Positions 24,748 to 36,776 of a stretch of DNA of 64,000 nt are shown one piece after another. Numbering within the stretch: the stretch's first letter is position 1; each line of letters opens with the position of its first letter. The translations under genes and the position numbers were made by a program. The notes below the pieces were generated by a model. That model worked only from the letters and a program-made list of their open reading frames with translations, was not told where the DNA came from and did not search any database. Source of the stretch: Orbilia blumenaviensis (lineage: Eukaryota > Ascomycota > Orbiliomycetes > Orbiliales > Orbiliaceae); contig JAVHNS010000002.1 in assembly GCA_036872755.1 (NCBI GenBank), positions 1,922,001 through 1,986,000 on the forward strand, written 5' to 3'.

Positions 24748-25521
24748 GATACCTATTTGCCATATTATTTTTTGCGATCACTTTTTTTCCCTTCCATATC
24801 CCGACTGTGTACATAGTTTCTTCCTCCTTTCCTTTTGTTCCCATTACCACGCGCGGCTAGTTTTATGGGGTTGGTTTACGAGACCAGGTTTGGTTTGGTT
24901 TTGAGGTTTTGAGTATTTCGCTTTCCTCTTCATTGCGGATTTTGAACTTTGACTATTTCCTTTGGCTATTTCCTCTTGGTATGCTCTTTCTGTTCTTTTC
25001 TTCTTTACATCTTTATTTCTATCTATCTACCCATATATTTTTTTCCTTCATTTATTATTGGCGTACGTTCTGAGCAGATGTCCTGCGGGGGGCGGGTGGA
25101 TATTGAATCAATACCTGATATTATATTACCTATACCATACCCAAAAAATACAACGTCTTCACAAAAAACGTGTTGACCCCGTGCCAGCGTGATTTGTAAT
25201 GGTCAGAATGCGTCGTACACAGACCAAAGACAAAGGACCGGATGGAAGCCCGCAGAAATGACTTGACATTCTCTCGTGCGACAGTCACGATTATTAAATA
25301 ACGTGAACCTCGAGCTCTCTCCCCCGTTCCTCCAAATTCCCAAATCTTTCTTTATTCTTTGACGCGCATATAATTATCCTCCCGTTGGTTTTTGTCGCAT
25401 TGGTTGTACTGTACTATAATCGGGGCTCCCCAGTAGTGACGGATCTGTAGATTCATCCCAGCGCTGGTGATTGCGTAATACATACATACCTACATACCTA
25501 ATACCTACATATCTCCACACC
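24748..25521. other. Intergenic region, carnitine acetyltransferase to WLM protease
   Basis: T-rich 3' region of the upstream gene, then the promoter of the WLM gene with a short run of TACATACC-type repeats just before the ATG. No gene seen. Confidence 0.5.
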
Positions 25522-26586
25522 ATGGATCCAGCATCACCCCCCCACCAGCCAGGTGCCACAGACCAACAAGACCAACAAGAGGAACAAGAAGAAACAGAAA
25601 CCCACACAGTCCTAATATCCCACTCCGGGCACGCACACCCCATAACCCTCCCCTCCAAAAGCACCCTCCTCGACCTCCGCCACCACCTCCAAACCATCTT
25701 CTCAATCTCCCCGGCCTACCAAAAACTCACCGCTCCAAAACTCGGCTTGCTCAAAGACGACACTCTCCCCGTAACATCCCTCCCCCCACCTCCCAAAAGA
25801 ATACTATTGATAGGATCCTCCGATGCCGCTATCAAAGACATACAGCTCGCGAATTCACCGGCAGCGAAGGGTATGAGACGATTCGGAGGGAGCGGACCCA
25901 TCAAAGCTGCCGTTCCGGGCAGAAGGGTGGATTGGACCAAACAATCCGCAGCGTCAGAATACACCTTCGGAACCATAAAAGTGCTCACGCACCTTCCGAA
26001 CTCTTCCAGATCAGAAGCGTACCTTCGCCGTTTATCAGCCGACGCGGGTATCAAATCCGTCATGCAGAAGCACAGATTCTCGGTCGGTGTGTTATCGGAA
26101 TTAGATCCGGCGGAACACACTACCCATGAAAGTCGTACGCTTGGATTGAATAAAAATAAGGGGGAGGAGATATTGTTGAGGTTGAGGACTGATGCGTATG
26201 ATGGGTATAGAGACTATAAGACGGTTAGGAAGACGCTGTGTCATGAGTTGGCGCATAATGTGTTTGGGGAGCATGATAAGCACTTTTGGGAGCTGTATAG
26301 GGTGATTTTGAAGGGGGTTAAGGAGGCGGATTGGAGGCATGGAGGCAGGACGGTGGAGGGGGAGAGGGTTAGGTGGGAAGGGGAGGAGAGGGAAAGGGAG
26401 CTGGTGGAGATGGAAGATGGGGGTGGGTGGACTGGTGGGAGTTTTGTACTGGGTGGGAGCGGTGTTACTAGTAGTAGTGGTGGTGGTGGTGCCGGTGGGA
26501 GTGTCGAGGATAGGAGGGCGATGGCGGCCAGGGCGGCGGAGGAGAGGGCGAAGAAGGCGATGGGCGGTGGTAGTGAAGCCACTTAA
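25522..26586 (+). CDS. Ubiquitin-like / WLM-domain metalloprotease
   Basis: A single exon encodes 354 residues. The start at 25522 has the context CACCATGG and was chosen over a non-ATG extension upstream. Residues ~25-90 form a ubiquitin-like fold (VLISHSGHAHPITLPSKSTL, LRHHLQTIFSISPAYQKL). Residues ~145-270 form a WLM domain with the zinc site HELAHNVFGEH (H241, H245, H251; catalytic E242), preceded by ILLRLRTDAYDGYRDYKTVR. The layout matches the ubiquitin/WLM protein of fission yeast, related to Wss1/SPRTN DNA-protein-crosslink proteases. A role on ubiquitin/SUMO-marked substrates or in the proteasome pathway is inferred. The tail is Gly/Ala/Arg-rich and low-complexity. Base composition flips within the gene, from C-rich in the first half to very G-rich after about 26,150. 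Confidence 0.9.
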   Translation: MDPASPPHQPGATDQQDQQEEQEETETHTVLISHSGHAHPITLPSKSTLLDLRHHLQTIFSISPAYQKLTAPKLGLLKDDTLPVTSLPPPPKRILLIGSSDAAIKDIQLANSPAAKGMRRFGGSGPIKAAVPGRRVDWTKQSAASEYTFGTIKVLTHLPNSSRSEAYLRRLSADAGIKSVMQKHRFSVGVLSELDPAEHTTHESRTLGLNKNKGEEILLRLRTDAYDGYRDYKTVRKTLCHELAHNVFGEHDKHFWELYRVILKGVKEADWRHGGRTVEGERVRWEGEERERELVEMEDGGGWTGGSFVLGGSGVTSSSGGGGAGGSVEDRRAMAARAAEERAKKAMGGGSEAT

Positions 26587-27442
26587 TTGGTACTTCTCTG
26601 TAGGGGGGAGGGGCTTTACCTTAGTACTTCTTACTGTGCTGGTGTTTTACATATGGGATTTGTCGGTTTAGCGTTTTTGGATATTATGATTAGGTGGCAT
26701 CTGTCTGTTTTTTCTATCTCTCTCTCTTATAGAGCTAGGTATATTATTGCGAGTTTATGATATAATACATGACAGAGAGAGACGCCGTCCATTCTGTTTT
26801 TCTTATATACCTTTTTTCCCCTTTTATTTTTTGAATGTCGAGAGATTTTTGTCGTAAGAGTGTATATATGGTTTCGTATTATATACTGTTCAAATTCATA
26901 ACCCCCCTTCCCCTTCTTTCTCCGAAGAAAACACCGAACGAGAAATCGAAAGACAGCAAAGTCGTATAAGTAAGTAGTAAGTAGTAAGGAGGTAGAGAGG
27001 CAGGTAGGAGGCCCAAGGGAATACAAGTGGTCGTGCATGTAAAAAGAGCCAGCGGAGATAGTAATAGTAGTAGTAGTAGTAATGGTAGCAATCGAGCCGG
27101 CGGAGCGTAGAATGGAAAGGGTGGCAAATATAAAAAGTTGGAAACCCCCAAGATCGAACGAAGGAAGTTCTGTTTCGTCGCGAATACTAGAAAAAAAAAG
27201 GCCGTCCGCTTCGAACAATGAAGAAAGTAAAAAAAAAAAAAAAAAAGAGGAGGAGGAAGACGAAGACGAAGAGATAAAAAGAAAAAGAAGAGAAAACCAA
27301 TTCGCACGCAGTCTAATAGGGCCCTCCCGTTTCCAAACCTTTGAAGAGAAAGCAGAGCATTGTATATCCCTAAACAGGGGCTATAAAGAACCAATCGCAG
27401 CAATTTATACACCCATCTTCATCCCCACTAACCCTCCTCCTA
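26587..27442. other. Convergent 3' region, WLM protease / BC10
   Basis: AT-rich, with long purine tracts (A-runs near 27230-27245 and a GAAGA-rich stretch). It holds the 3' ends of the WLM (+) and BC10 (-) genes. A Lys/Glu-rich open frame at 27082-27453 (+) reflects the A/G composition and is not supported as a gene. Confidence 0.5.
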
Positions 27443-28141
27443 TCATAGCCTAACCGTTACGTCGACACAGGGCACCCTCCACTCTCTGCTTCCCAGAAAA
27501 CTTCTTAACCACTCCAACCCCAGACCCGTCCACTGACCGACCTGGTTTTCTAGATCTCCCATGGAAAGTTGGAGTCCCGGACCGGGAGCTACAGAGGAGG
27601 CTGTACTGGATACAGAAGCGTGGGAGAGGATTCTCGGTTCGAACCAGTGGCCGTTGTTCGTATCGAGGAAACAGCGGTCGGACCACTGACAGGAGGAGGT
27701 GAAGAGGATGAGCATTATTACGGAGCAGTAGGGACTGTGAGAAATCCGGCCGGTTAGTCAGCTGTATGATCCCAAGTAGCGACTGTTTTGCGATATATTT
27801 GTGATCTGTTGATTGGACTTTTTATGGTGTTATTATACTATATATGTATGCACATACCAAGGTCTGTGGAAGAGATATGTGGAGATGAGGAACATGACGA
27901 TGAATGCGGGACTGGCGGATGTCGGGATGAATAGGAGCGGGAGCCAACTAGAGAAAGTCAAAGTCAAAGCCAAAAAAGGCGCATTTTGAAGGATTAGTCA
28001 TTTGTCTTGTATGTTTAGAATCCATATGTATTCTGGGAGGGTTGTGTAGCTGGTGGAATGGTATCTGCGAATGCAAATGCGGGTGCTAATGCGAAGAGGA
28101 AGAAAAGGAAGTGGAATGACGTACCTCCTTAGGCAGAACAT
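27443..28141 (-). CDS. BC10/BLCAP-family small membrane protein
   Basis: Three minus-strand exons, 28141-28125 (17 nt), 27947-27858 and 27734-27443, give 132 residues. The start reads MFCLRSWLPLLFIPTSASPA, then a second hydrophobic span (FIVMFLISTYLF), HRPCPYC, a further span (SVIMLILFTSS) and CQWSDRCF. This tracks human BLCAP/BC10 closely in order and spacing: MYCL opening, a LIP-containing span, a basic-Pro-Cys-x-x-Cys element, then a span ending in Trp and Cys. The family is small, membrane-embedded and of poorly known function (linked to growth control in animals). The C-terminal ~60 residues are a fungal extension with a GDLENQVGQWTGLGLEWLR amphipathic segment. Splice sites are GTACGT...CTCTAG and GTATGT...CACAG with a CTAAC branch point. 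Confidence 0.8.
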
Positions 28142-28517
28142 TGTGACTGGAGCTTCGCCGTCCGGACGGCTGCTGCTGCTGCTGCTGCTACTTGAGTGCT
28201 GTAATGTTTGACTGCTCGACTGTTGGTGGTGTAGAGGTATGTCGGGCGTTGGAAGTCCGTAGGTATGTGGTATGGATTGGCTTTGTGAATGTGCGGTGCA
28301 AAAGAATTCGAATGGAAGTCGGGACCCTGTCTGTCGATCTGTCTTCGTAGCCTTTTAGGTACAGATCAACTAAGCCTGTGATATGATATACGGGATGTTG
28401 AATATCGATAGGGAGAAGTGTGTATATGTCTGTGCCGAGGGGGAAGAGGTCGAGTGGAGAGAGAGAGAAAGAGAGATTTGAGGTCGAAGAAAGGGTCTTC
28501 CAGAATCGAAAGGGAAC

Positions 28518-28518
<1 letters not shown>

Positions 28519-28551
<33 letters not shown>

Positions 28552-28571
28552 AGAAGAAGAAGAAGAAGAAG
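28519..28571. repeat. GAA/TTC microsatellite
   Basis: A nearly uninterrupted run of GAA units on the plus strand (one GGA interruption near the left edge), upstream of the BC10 gene. It is purine-pure on one strand, so triplex-prone and likely length-polymorphic. Confidence 0.85.
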
Positions 28572-29799
28572 CAGCTGGAGATAATTTAGGTAGATGTTTG
28601 ATGTTCTTTTTTTGAGTGATGACCAACCCAAACCAACCAGACCTGACCGGCAACCAGACCGACCAATCTGATCAACCAACGGGTCCGTTTAAAAGTCAAT
28701 CACACCCCAACCCAGTTACTAGTTGTAAATTACTTTACCCATTGCTAGCAGGAGGTAAGTATCAGGTACAGATATGACACCGAGAGAGAGACAGAGGGAG
28801 AGAGAGAGAGAGCTAATAGCACTGACTAGTTGACTAACTTTTAGCTAAGGCTGCACGAAATAGTTTAGTTTGGTTTAATTGGTAAGTACCGCTCGCTTAC
28901 TATCCAAGAGCGAAGTCGAGTCGAGTCGAGTCAAGGTTTCCCAGGCCAGGATTGTCCCGGTACGAACACCGACTTGGGGTAGTGCCTACCTATACTTGTT
29001 ACCCCGTACTGGATATGCTGGGCGGACTTGTATATATGTCCCTATATACTTACACCACAGTACCTATCTAGGTGCTTATATCACGGAATTCAATCGAACA
29101 TTCGCGAATGTTATAATAACACTCCAGCGAGCGGGATTTGCGATTTGAATTGTACGAGAAGGGATGGGACTGGATACCCGACATGCGACGGAGAATACAG
29201 CTGAGATGGACGTAGCGGATACATCCATAAAGCAGTTACCTACACAGTGTCATTCGGTCGCAGAGATATATCATATAGTATGCTGCAATGGAGCTGAAAA
29301 AGAGAGAGAGAGAGAGAGAGGGAGAGGCCGAATGGGGTGCTCCATGCGAGGTTCAAAACCGGGCGTACATAAACCGTCAAACCTCGCAGGCGCAGAGACG
29401 TCTAGATGTTGAACGCTCGAACGTGCCGGGCCGGCATTGGTCTGATTTGATTCTGATCCATCTCCCGTTTGGGCCCTATTTTATACCTACTCGTCTTTGG
29501 TCTTACAATCAATAACCTTTATAAGTTTAGTTGGTTCCTTTCCCCGGTTGCATGCATGACATAGAACACACCAGTGCCACGGGAGGTGAGCATGAGGAGC
29601 AGGAGGAGGGGTGCGTGACAAGTCATCATCGTTCAGTTTTTTATATCCATATCTGATGCATGCCTGTGCGCAACTGGACTGTCAATTGATATCAATTGTG
29701 TCCGAAAAGTCTGTGAATAGAAGTAAAAACGAAAATGAATATAAATAAAAAGGATCGTATTGCCTTAATTACCTAGTATATCACATTTTGTATTTCAAG

Positions 29800-29832
29800 T
29801 GTAGGGCATCTGTAGGGCATCTGTAGGGCATT
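29800..29832. repeat. Three tandem 11-nt units (TGTAGGGCATC)
   Basis: Three consecutive copies of TGTAGGGCATC, the last ending in T instead of C, ~900 bases upstream of the EDC4 start codon. The TAGGG core recalls telomere-like or Rap1/Tbf1-like sites, but the repeat is too short to judge. Confidence 0.6.
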
Positions 29833-30735
29833 GCATTGGGGTGGAGTGGAATGGAGACTGTGAGGCTCGAGAGAGGGCGACGGCTAATATAACTACCTAA
29901 CTGGACTTTGACTGCGCTGGCCATCTTCAACCGCACTCCACCTTAAGCTTCATCATCATTATCAAATCCATTCACATCCTTTTTGTTTTTATTCTACTAG
30001 TCAGATCAGCCTCCTCTTTTCGACTCTCTTGAAGTTTCTTTCTTCTCTCTGCCCTTTTCTTCTTTTTTTTCTCTTCTTTTCTTTTTCTCTTCACCCACTG
30101 TACCACTACATACTGACATAGTTACTGGGTAGCTACCACCGTCACCCACCTCCACCTTACAACGCACACAACCCACCACCAATTCATCTCAGCAACAACC
30201 TTTTTCCCTCCAATCCATCACAACAACCATCGTCATCACCACCATCATCATCCATCATCCATCATCCATCATCGCCCACTATCACTACAAACTATTATCA
30301 ATCACCTCTTACTCTTTTATCATTATCCCTCTTAATTACTTTCAACTAGCCTTTTATTATTCTTCTTCTTTTTTCATTGACAAAATATAACTTTCTTCCA
30401 AACTGTGAATACGTGGAATCGCTTCTTCCTTGGGCTTTCTTTTTGGAACAACGGCCGCAAACACGCTGACCTGTGCCTCCAAAATCAAACCTCTTGGCGC
30501 TACTCTCCTCCCCCCCCGGCTAAGCTACTTCATCCTACGTACGACTAAAACCAAAACCAACCTCCACGGACAAACACACACGCTCTCGCGCTCTTCTGAA
30601 TCATAATCCCGGCTCAGCCTCTTCGCTTCCTCTCCTCTCTCCTCTTCCTCTCCCTTCTCTCTCTCTCTCTTCCCACCATTCACACACCATCACCGTCACC
30701 ATCACCCGCCAGCTCATTCATAATACAAACCCATC

Positions 30736-31719
30736 ATGGCTGGTCCGGGTCCTTCTTTTGATTCGCTGTTCGACAAGCTGCGCTCCAACGGATCCGCCGG
30801 CGGAGTTAGCAACCCTCCTCACCGTCCCTCATCGAACCCACAGTTCCATCATCAGGCATCATATACTTCGCTGCCTTCATCGTCATCCCGGGGATCTAAT
30901 TATGGCGCAATGCCACAAGGTTTCGGGATCGAATATGGACATACGCGTAATACGAGCAATGACTCGTTGATGCAAACCCTCGAGTCCGCCATCAATGCTC
31001 ACCCCACCGCTCATCGCTTCAACCAACAGCATCACCATCCCACCAGCTTTTCTCCCCAGCCTCATTTCGGCTCAATTGACTCTCAGGCGATGCAGCCGCC
31101 ATCCATGCCATTCCAATCGCATCCTCCCACCCAACTTAACCGCCAGCTAGGCGCCGAACACGGACGTCATTCTAGTGCCGATGACCCGATGGTTCCGCAG
31201 ACTTACCTCATGGGTCTCCTTCACAAGCAAACCGGCGGGAACGTCGGTCAGCAGCAGCAGCAGCAGCAGCAGGTTGTTCACCAAGGTCGTCGCTCTGTCG
31301 ATAACATTCCTCAGATGCCACAAAGGTTTGAAGCCGTACGTGAAGGTGCTAGGAGTACCAGTTTCGCCGACGGTCCCACCGCCGCTCCTACCGCTCCTCC
31401 ACAGCCTCTTGCTCGTCAGTCGCTGCCTGCTACCCACGACCATCAGCCGCTTAATGAGTTGGTTTCATCGCTGCTTTCGAGCGCTCCCAAGCAGCAGCAA
31501 CAGCAGCCAGAGAACACCAATGGCGTTCTTGACCCACGAAGCATCATGTCCCCACCTCCCCGAGAGGTCGCCAATCCTGCTGCTGCCGACCTGCTTCACC
31601 AGATACTTGGCCGTAGCAAGCCAGTTCAGGATGACGCGGGAAGTGTCGCATCAGCCTCAAGTCAACAGCACAAGCAGTCTCCCGAAGTAAGCTAACCTCT
31701 CTCCCCTGCATTTTATTTC

Positions 31720-31750
<31 letters not shown>

Positions 31751-31806
31751 TTTTTTTTTTTTTTACCCACCCATCCCCCTTCCTCCCTTCCTCCCATTCC
31801 TTCACG

Positions 31807-31837
<31 letters not shown>

Positions 31838-34800
31838 CCCCTTCCACCTCCTCCCTTCGTCCAATCTTTTGCGCGTCTTTGTGTGGAATCGCCAAGCTAA
31901 TATGTCAAAATATCAGTCACCAACTGGCGGACCAAGCTCGGCTACAGTTGCTATTCCAGACACGGCTCCTGCGGTCTTAGATGAACCCGTCAAGCAGCCA
32001 CTTTTTACTTACGTGAACCCTTTTGAACATCTTTCAAGAACGAATCCACGCAACCGCTCCCCGAAGATGCAGCAAGAGGAAAACCTTCTCCTTAATAATG
32101 ACTACGAAAGCTCTTCCTTTGCTAATCCTGTCGGCCTCTCAACACCCTCTAACATCCCGCTTCCGTTTTCACCGCCACCCCAGCACGCTATGGAGGACGT
32201 AGCGGTGATGCAGGTGGAGCCGAAAGCCTCATTCACCGACATTACCGCGAACGAAACTGAGCGTCATACACCTCCGTTGACTCAGCCTTACGTCGAAGGT
32301 ATAGCAGACCCTTTCGAACAAGAAACAGACCTGTTCGAGGTTGAGTCGGACGTGGTGCCAATGCAACCCGCCCTCACTCCTTCTCCCAGGTATCCTGAGC
32401 AGCCTGCTGAACAAATTGACGAAGATCCCGAACCATTGAGTCCGGAGATCTTGGAAACAGATCTACCCGACACTAGTTTTGCTCCCGTTCAACTTCCAGG
32501 CGCCGCCGAAAGTATTCCCGATAATCTTCCCGCCATACTTTCTTCTGAGACGGCGCCCTCTGAAGTCACATCTGCTGCAGCTGCTCAACCCTCGGAAAAT
32601 GGTGCTGAGAAGGCGACATTTACGATCTACAAATTCCCCATGAAACCGTTCTCCCAGATCACCTTCAATGCCCTTCCAACTGTTACGGTCCCTGGAGGGA
32701 GGTATAGTGATATCGCCAAGATGCCCCGCATCGTAGACCAAATGGACCGTAACCTCATTTCCGCCACGCCCTCCTACATTGTTTACGCGACTGGCAAATC
32801 TAAGGGTGGAGTCAGGATTATTCGACAAGAGGATGGAGAAGACGTCGTTCTGATGAAGGACAGCTCTGAGCGGACAGTCAACGTTGCTCTCGGGAAGGAA
32901 AATCAGGTTTTGGTTGTTGGTGTTAATGGCACCGTCTTGTGGAGTGAGCTCGAGGGACTTGATGGACCAATGAATGAATCTGTCATGGAGAGCAGAAGCT
33001 TTCTGTTCCCACCTTCGGCCCTTCAGGACCAAAACGGGGGCCTGACGAAGTCCCGTACCCACCTCACCCAGAGCCACCCGAAAGTTTTCGCGATTGGTCG
33101 TGGGCGTTTCATTAACTTGATTCATGCGGATGCTGCTCGCCAGTACGCCGAGAAAGACGTTGAAGGAATAGTAAAAATCAACGACACGGCCTACCATGCG
33201 AACCATTCTCGTACGATTGATACCCAAAAGGTTTCGAAGGAGTTTTGCTTTTCCGAGGACGACACTACGGTTGTGACGATTGACAAAGCCGGCAAGATCA
33301 AGTTCTGGGATGTCAGCAAACTGGTGGAATTCGAACGTGGAGATGAAGAGACAGGTTATCCTACGGAAACGGCCAGGATCTTGACAGAGCCCGTTCTTAC
33401 ACGGTCAGCCGTCGGTCCTGGTGAGATGTACAAGGCTACTTCGGTCATCTTTGTTGATAAACAGCAACCTTACGAACGCCGCCAAGCATTGAGATATTTG
33501 ATTGTAGGGTTGCAACAGAATCATGTTATTCAGCTTTGGGATATCGCCATCGGACGTGCTGTTCAAGAGCTTCGATTCCCTACCTCTTCCTCCGGAAGCG
33601 ATGGTCTTTGCTCGTTGAGCTACCACCCTAAGAGTGGTGTTATCGTCGTTGGAAACCCGAACAGAAACACAATTTCGTTCATCCATTTGTCAACTCCGAA
33701 GTACAATCTTCAGTCGTTCTCACAGGCCGGCTTCATCAAAGCTATCAGCGACCAGTCACCTAACCTGCCAAAGCTCGATGCTACGGCGATTATGTCCTCC
33801 ATTGTTGAGTATTCTCTCGGCGACAGAGGGCAGCTCATTTCGCTTGAAGTTCTTGACGCGACTTCCACGCCACAGCTGCCTGGTGATGATGAGAAACCTC
33901 CTATTTTCGAGCTCTACATTTCACACACTAAGGGACTAACATGCCTCTCACTCTCTAAGGAGGATATTGGTTTCGATGGTAATCTTAGGGTCATGAAAGG
34001 TCTTGATGCTCTTACTACTGGTGCTTGCACACTCTCCGCTCTTGTCCCCCCTGCGATTACATCACCAACGGAGCTCTCTAAGATAGATGAACCGAAGTCT
34101 GCAATCGCACCCATCACTCCAGAACCACCTAAGGCCCAAGCTTCGAATCCGCCACAACAGAAAGCCAAGGCCGCTGAAGTTCAAGAGGAGCCCGTTGTCG
34201 AGAAAACCGAAGAGAAGCCGCCCGTTGTCAATGGTCAAGGACGTAAATCCGCTTCTATGAGCGGCTTGGGTCGTGGCAAGAAGCCTCGCAGAGATGTCGG
34301 GACCGTATCCTTTGCGGGCCCCGCTCCTGAGAATGACGAACCATCGCCGGCTCCACCGCAGAAGAAAAATAAAGGAAAAGACCGTGAAGAGAAGAAGGTA
34401 GCTCTGTCGACTGTTAGTATCTCGCCTGAGCTACTTGAACGTGAGGTCAAAAAAATGGAGGAAGCTGTCAACACGTCGTTTACTCAGGTTCTGTCGAAGG
34501 AAATTGGAGGTCTTTGTAAGTTTCTATGGCCAGTACAACGCCTTTTATTCTTTGGTTACACACTAACAATGTACTTGAATAGACCGTAAATTCGATGAAG
34601 ACCGCCGTGTCCAACAGGCTGCATCTGATGCTAAGCAGGAAGCAGTCCTTCGAGTCGTGTCGAACACCCTCACTACTGGTTTGGAGACTACCGTTGAGAA
34701 GATTCTTGTTTCACATCTGGGAAGATTAGCTATCGACATAAAATCTGCGCTTGTAGAAAATATTCCTACAGCTCTGGCGGATACCATCGTACGACATCTG

Positions 34801-35783
34801 GAGGCGACTGTTCCGAAGACTGTTGAAAACACACTGGCTTCTAAGGCAGTTCTTGAGGGAATCACCGAAACCATCCTCGATCCTATTCGGCAAGATGTTG
34901 ACCAAGCCGTCCGCGACAACCTTCAGCAATCTCTCCAGACCTTTGAAGCTGTCGGGGATAATGTTTCCAAGGTCTTCTCCAATCAACTCGCGAAGCAATC
35001 AAGTCAGACACTTAAGGAAGCTCGCAGGGTTCATGAAGAAGATCAGCAGAAGATTGCGCAGCTTACATCAACTGTCGCAGAGATGGCCAAGACAATCGCA
35101 ACTCTAGAGGCGACGACTAGTCGTATGATAGAGATGCAGCAGCAGCTACTAGCCAACCAAGAGAAGCTCGCGGCCGCGGCCGCCACCGCAGCCGCTGCAG
35201 CTGCAGCTGCAGCCAACCCAACCAATGTCAATCCATCTATCCCACCAACGCCAATGACTGTCAAGTCGGAGGCTGAGATGATGGGTGAGGAGATTGAACA
35301 AATGATCCGACAAGGCAATTTTGAAAGTGCGATGTTGACTTGGCTTCAGAGCAAGGAATTACAGGATTACTATTTTGAGAACTTCATTTTCAAATATAAT
35401 CCGTATGAAATTGTTCCGAAGGTCAGTCAAGTTATTGTTCTTACGATCTCGGCTAGCGTTACGGGAAACCTCGACTCCTTTACTGAAGAGCGTCTGGGTT
35501 GGCTGGAAGCCTGTCTAAACGATTTCCATACCATTGTAAGTGAATTTAACTATGCATACAGACTCTCGCGATGGAATGATCACTAATGTAATATTTTTTT
35601 GCTCTTTAATAGCGCGAAGATAATACTCGGACGATGCTACCTAGGATCACGGCCGTCCTCGTTTCTCGCTTACAGCAATTTTATATGGCTGTATCTGAAG
35701 AGAACCCTGGGGCGCCAGTCCTTAAGAGAGTCGCGGGCCTTAGCAGGATCACCTCACGACTGATGCAGACATTCCCGATGTAG
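30736..35783 (+). CDS. EDC4: EDC4/Pdc1-like mRNA-decapping scaffold protein
   Basis: Four exons, 30736-31686, 31917-34515, 34583-35535 and 35613-35783, encode 1557 residues. The acceptor of intron 1 is ATATCAG at 31916, preceded by a CTAAT branch point. The N-terminal ~550 residues are disordered, Pro/Gln/Ser-rich with short Q runs. A WD40-like region spans ~550-960 (ATPSYIVYATGKSKGGVRII, CFSEDDTTVVTIDKAGKIKF, LQQNHVIQLWDIAIGRAVQE, VIVVGNPNRNTISFIHLSTP). A Lys/Glu/Pro-rich linker leads to a long coiled-coil region (~1185-1370), an alanine run, and a C-terminal helical domain from EEIEQMIRQGNFESAMLTWL to MQTFPM. This is the architecture of EDC4 (Ge-1) and fission yeast Pdc1, which bind Dcp2 and build P-bodies. 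SCD6, a functional partner, lies 3 kb downstream. Confidence 0.9.
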
Positions 35784-36776
35784 AAAGTCTTCTTCGAATG
35801 ATTCGGTTGTCGATCGATCTTGCCTTTCATTTACTGGTTTTTCATATTATTCATGATGGAAATGCCTCTCTTTCATTAATTCATGACGAAAAGTTTTTTC
35901 TTCATTTTCTTTTTTCTTCATTTTTTTCTTTAGTGAGAAGCATGAAAGGAAGGGAAGGGAGCACATATGAAGATAATAAAATGGCCCTCCTGTATTTCAC
36001 TAACCCCTTAATACGACCTCTCTATGTCTCTCTTCTTTTTCACTCCACGTTCCATATGTTTATGCAACGAAATGTATATCAGGGCGTTTATGTTCTACTC
36101 GGGTGGGAATGAACAGAGAATTCAAAAATTCAAAGTGTTATGACTTCTTACTACTGCAGCATACTAGCTAGTGTGGTTTTTTTATTTTTATTTGTCATCC
36201 TTTACCTTTCTCGTACAGCCTGCTTTCCCTCCCTTTTTTTTAAAAAAAAATTATCTTTCTGTTTCGCTGTCATCCTGTTTTTTCTTTCCTGTTTGTACTA
36301 ATTCTTCTCCGGTTTTGTCTATTGTCCTATGCGCATTGTTTTTTTGGTAACCTACGATAAATACCTAATGCATACCACTTTCGTTAAAAAAATATAAAAA
36401 ATTTCGAACCGTAAACGTAGCTATGTAGATGATACGAGGGTAGTTTTGATTTGAGATAGGACGACGTTCATGTATAAAGAAATATATAATACTGAGTAAT
36501 TTATAGTTAAATCTAGATATATCTGCTGGTGGTATACATGTAAACACTTGTGTAGGTATTTGGGCGTAGCGGATCGTGTAGAATAGTACATATAGATCTT
36601 GAGAATCGATAGCAAAGTAGCAATAGGGATAAGTATTCGAATATATATTCTAGCAAAAAGAGGCTAAATCCAGAACTCCTAGCACCCACCCCCCCTCTTC
36701 TTACCCTACCTCCAATCTGTTTGAAAAGAAACAGAAAAACTGCGATTTCAAACCAAAGTCAAGAAATATTCCCCGA
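35784..36776. other. Convergent 3' region, EDC4 / PEX39-like gene
   Basis: T-rich, with poly-T and poly-A tracts (36236-36251, for example), consistent with two facing 3' UTRs and terminators. No gene seen. Confidence 0.55.

Larger units (their letters stand above)
28142..30735. other. Divergent intergenic region, BC10 / EDC4
   Basis: About 2.6 kb without a supportable gene. It contains a GAA microsatellite, GA-dinucleotide tracts near 28790-28812 and 29300-29321, and a triple 11-nt repeat at 29800-29832. The last ~800 bases are C/T/A-rich with CATCAT-type repeats, consistent with a long EDC4 leader. Confidence 0.5.

Noticed and set aside
27082..27453. 123-codon Lys/Glu-rich plus frame
   Set aside because: Lies in A/G-rich 3' sequence of the BC10 gene; the KKKKEEEED run reflects base composition, and no start context or partner exon supports it.
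29340..29375. GGTTCAAAACC resembling a tRNA B-box
   Set aside because: No acceptor stem, A-box or anticodon arm can be folded around it. No tRNA was found elsewhere by eye either.
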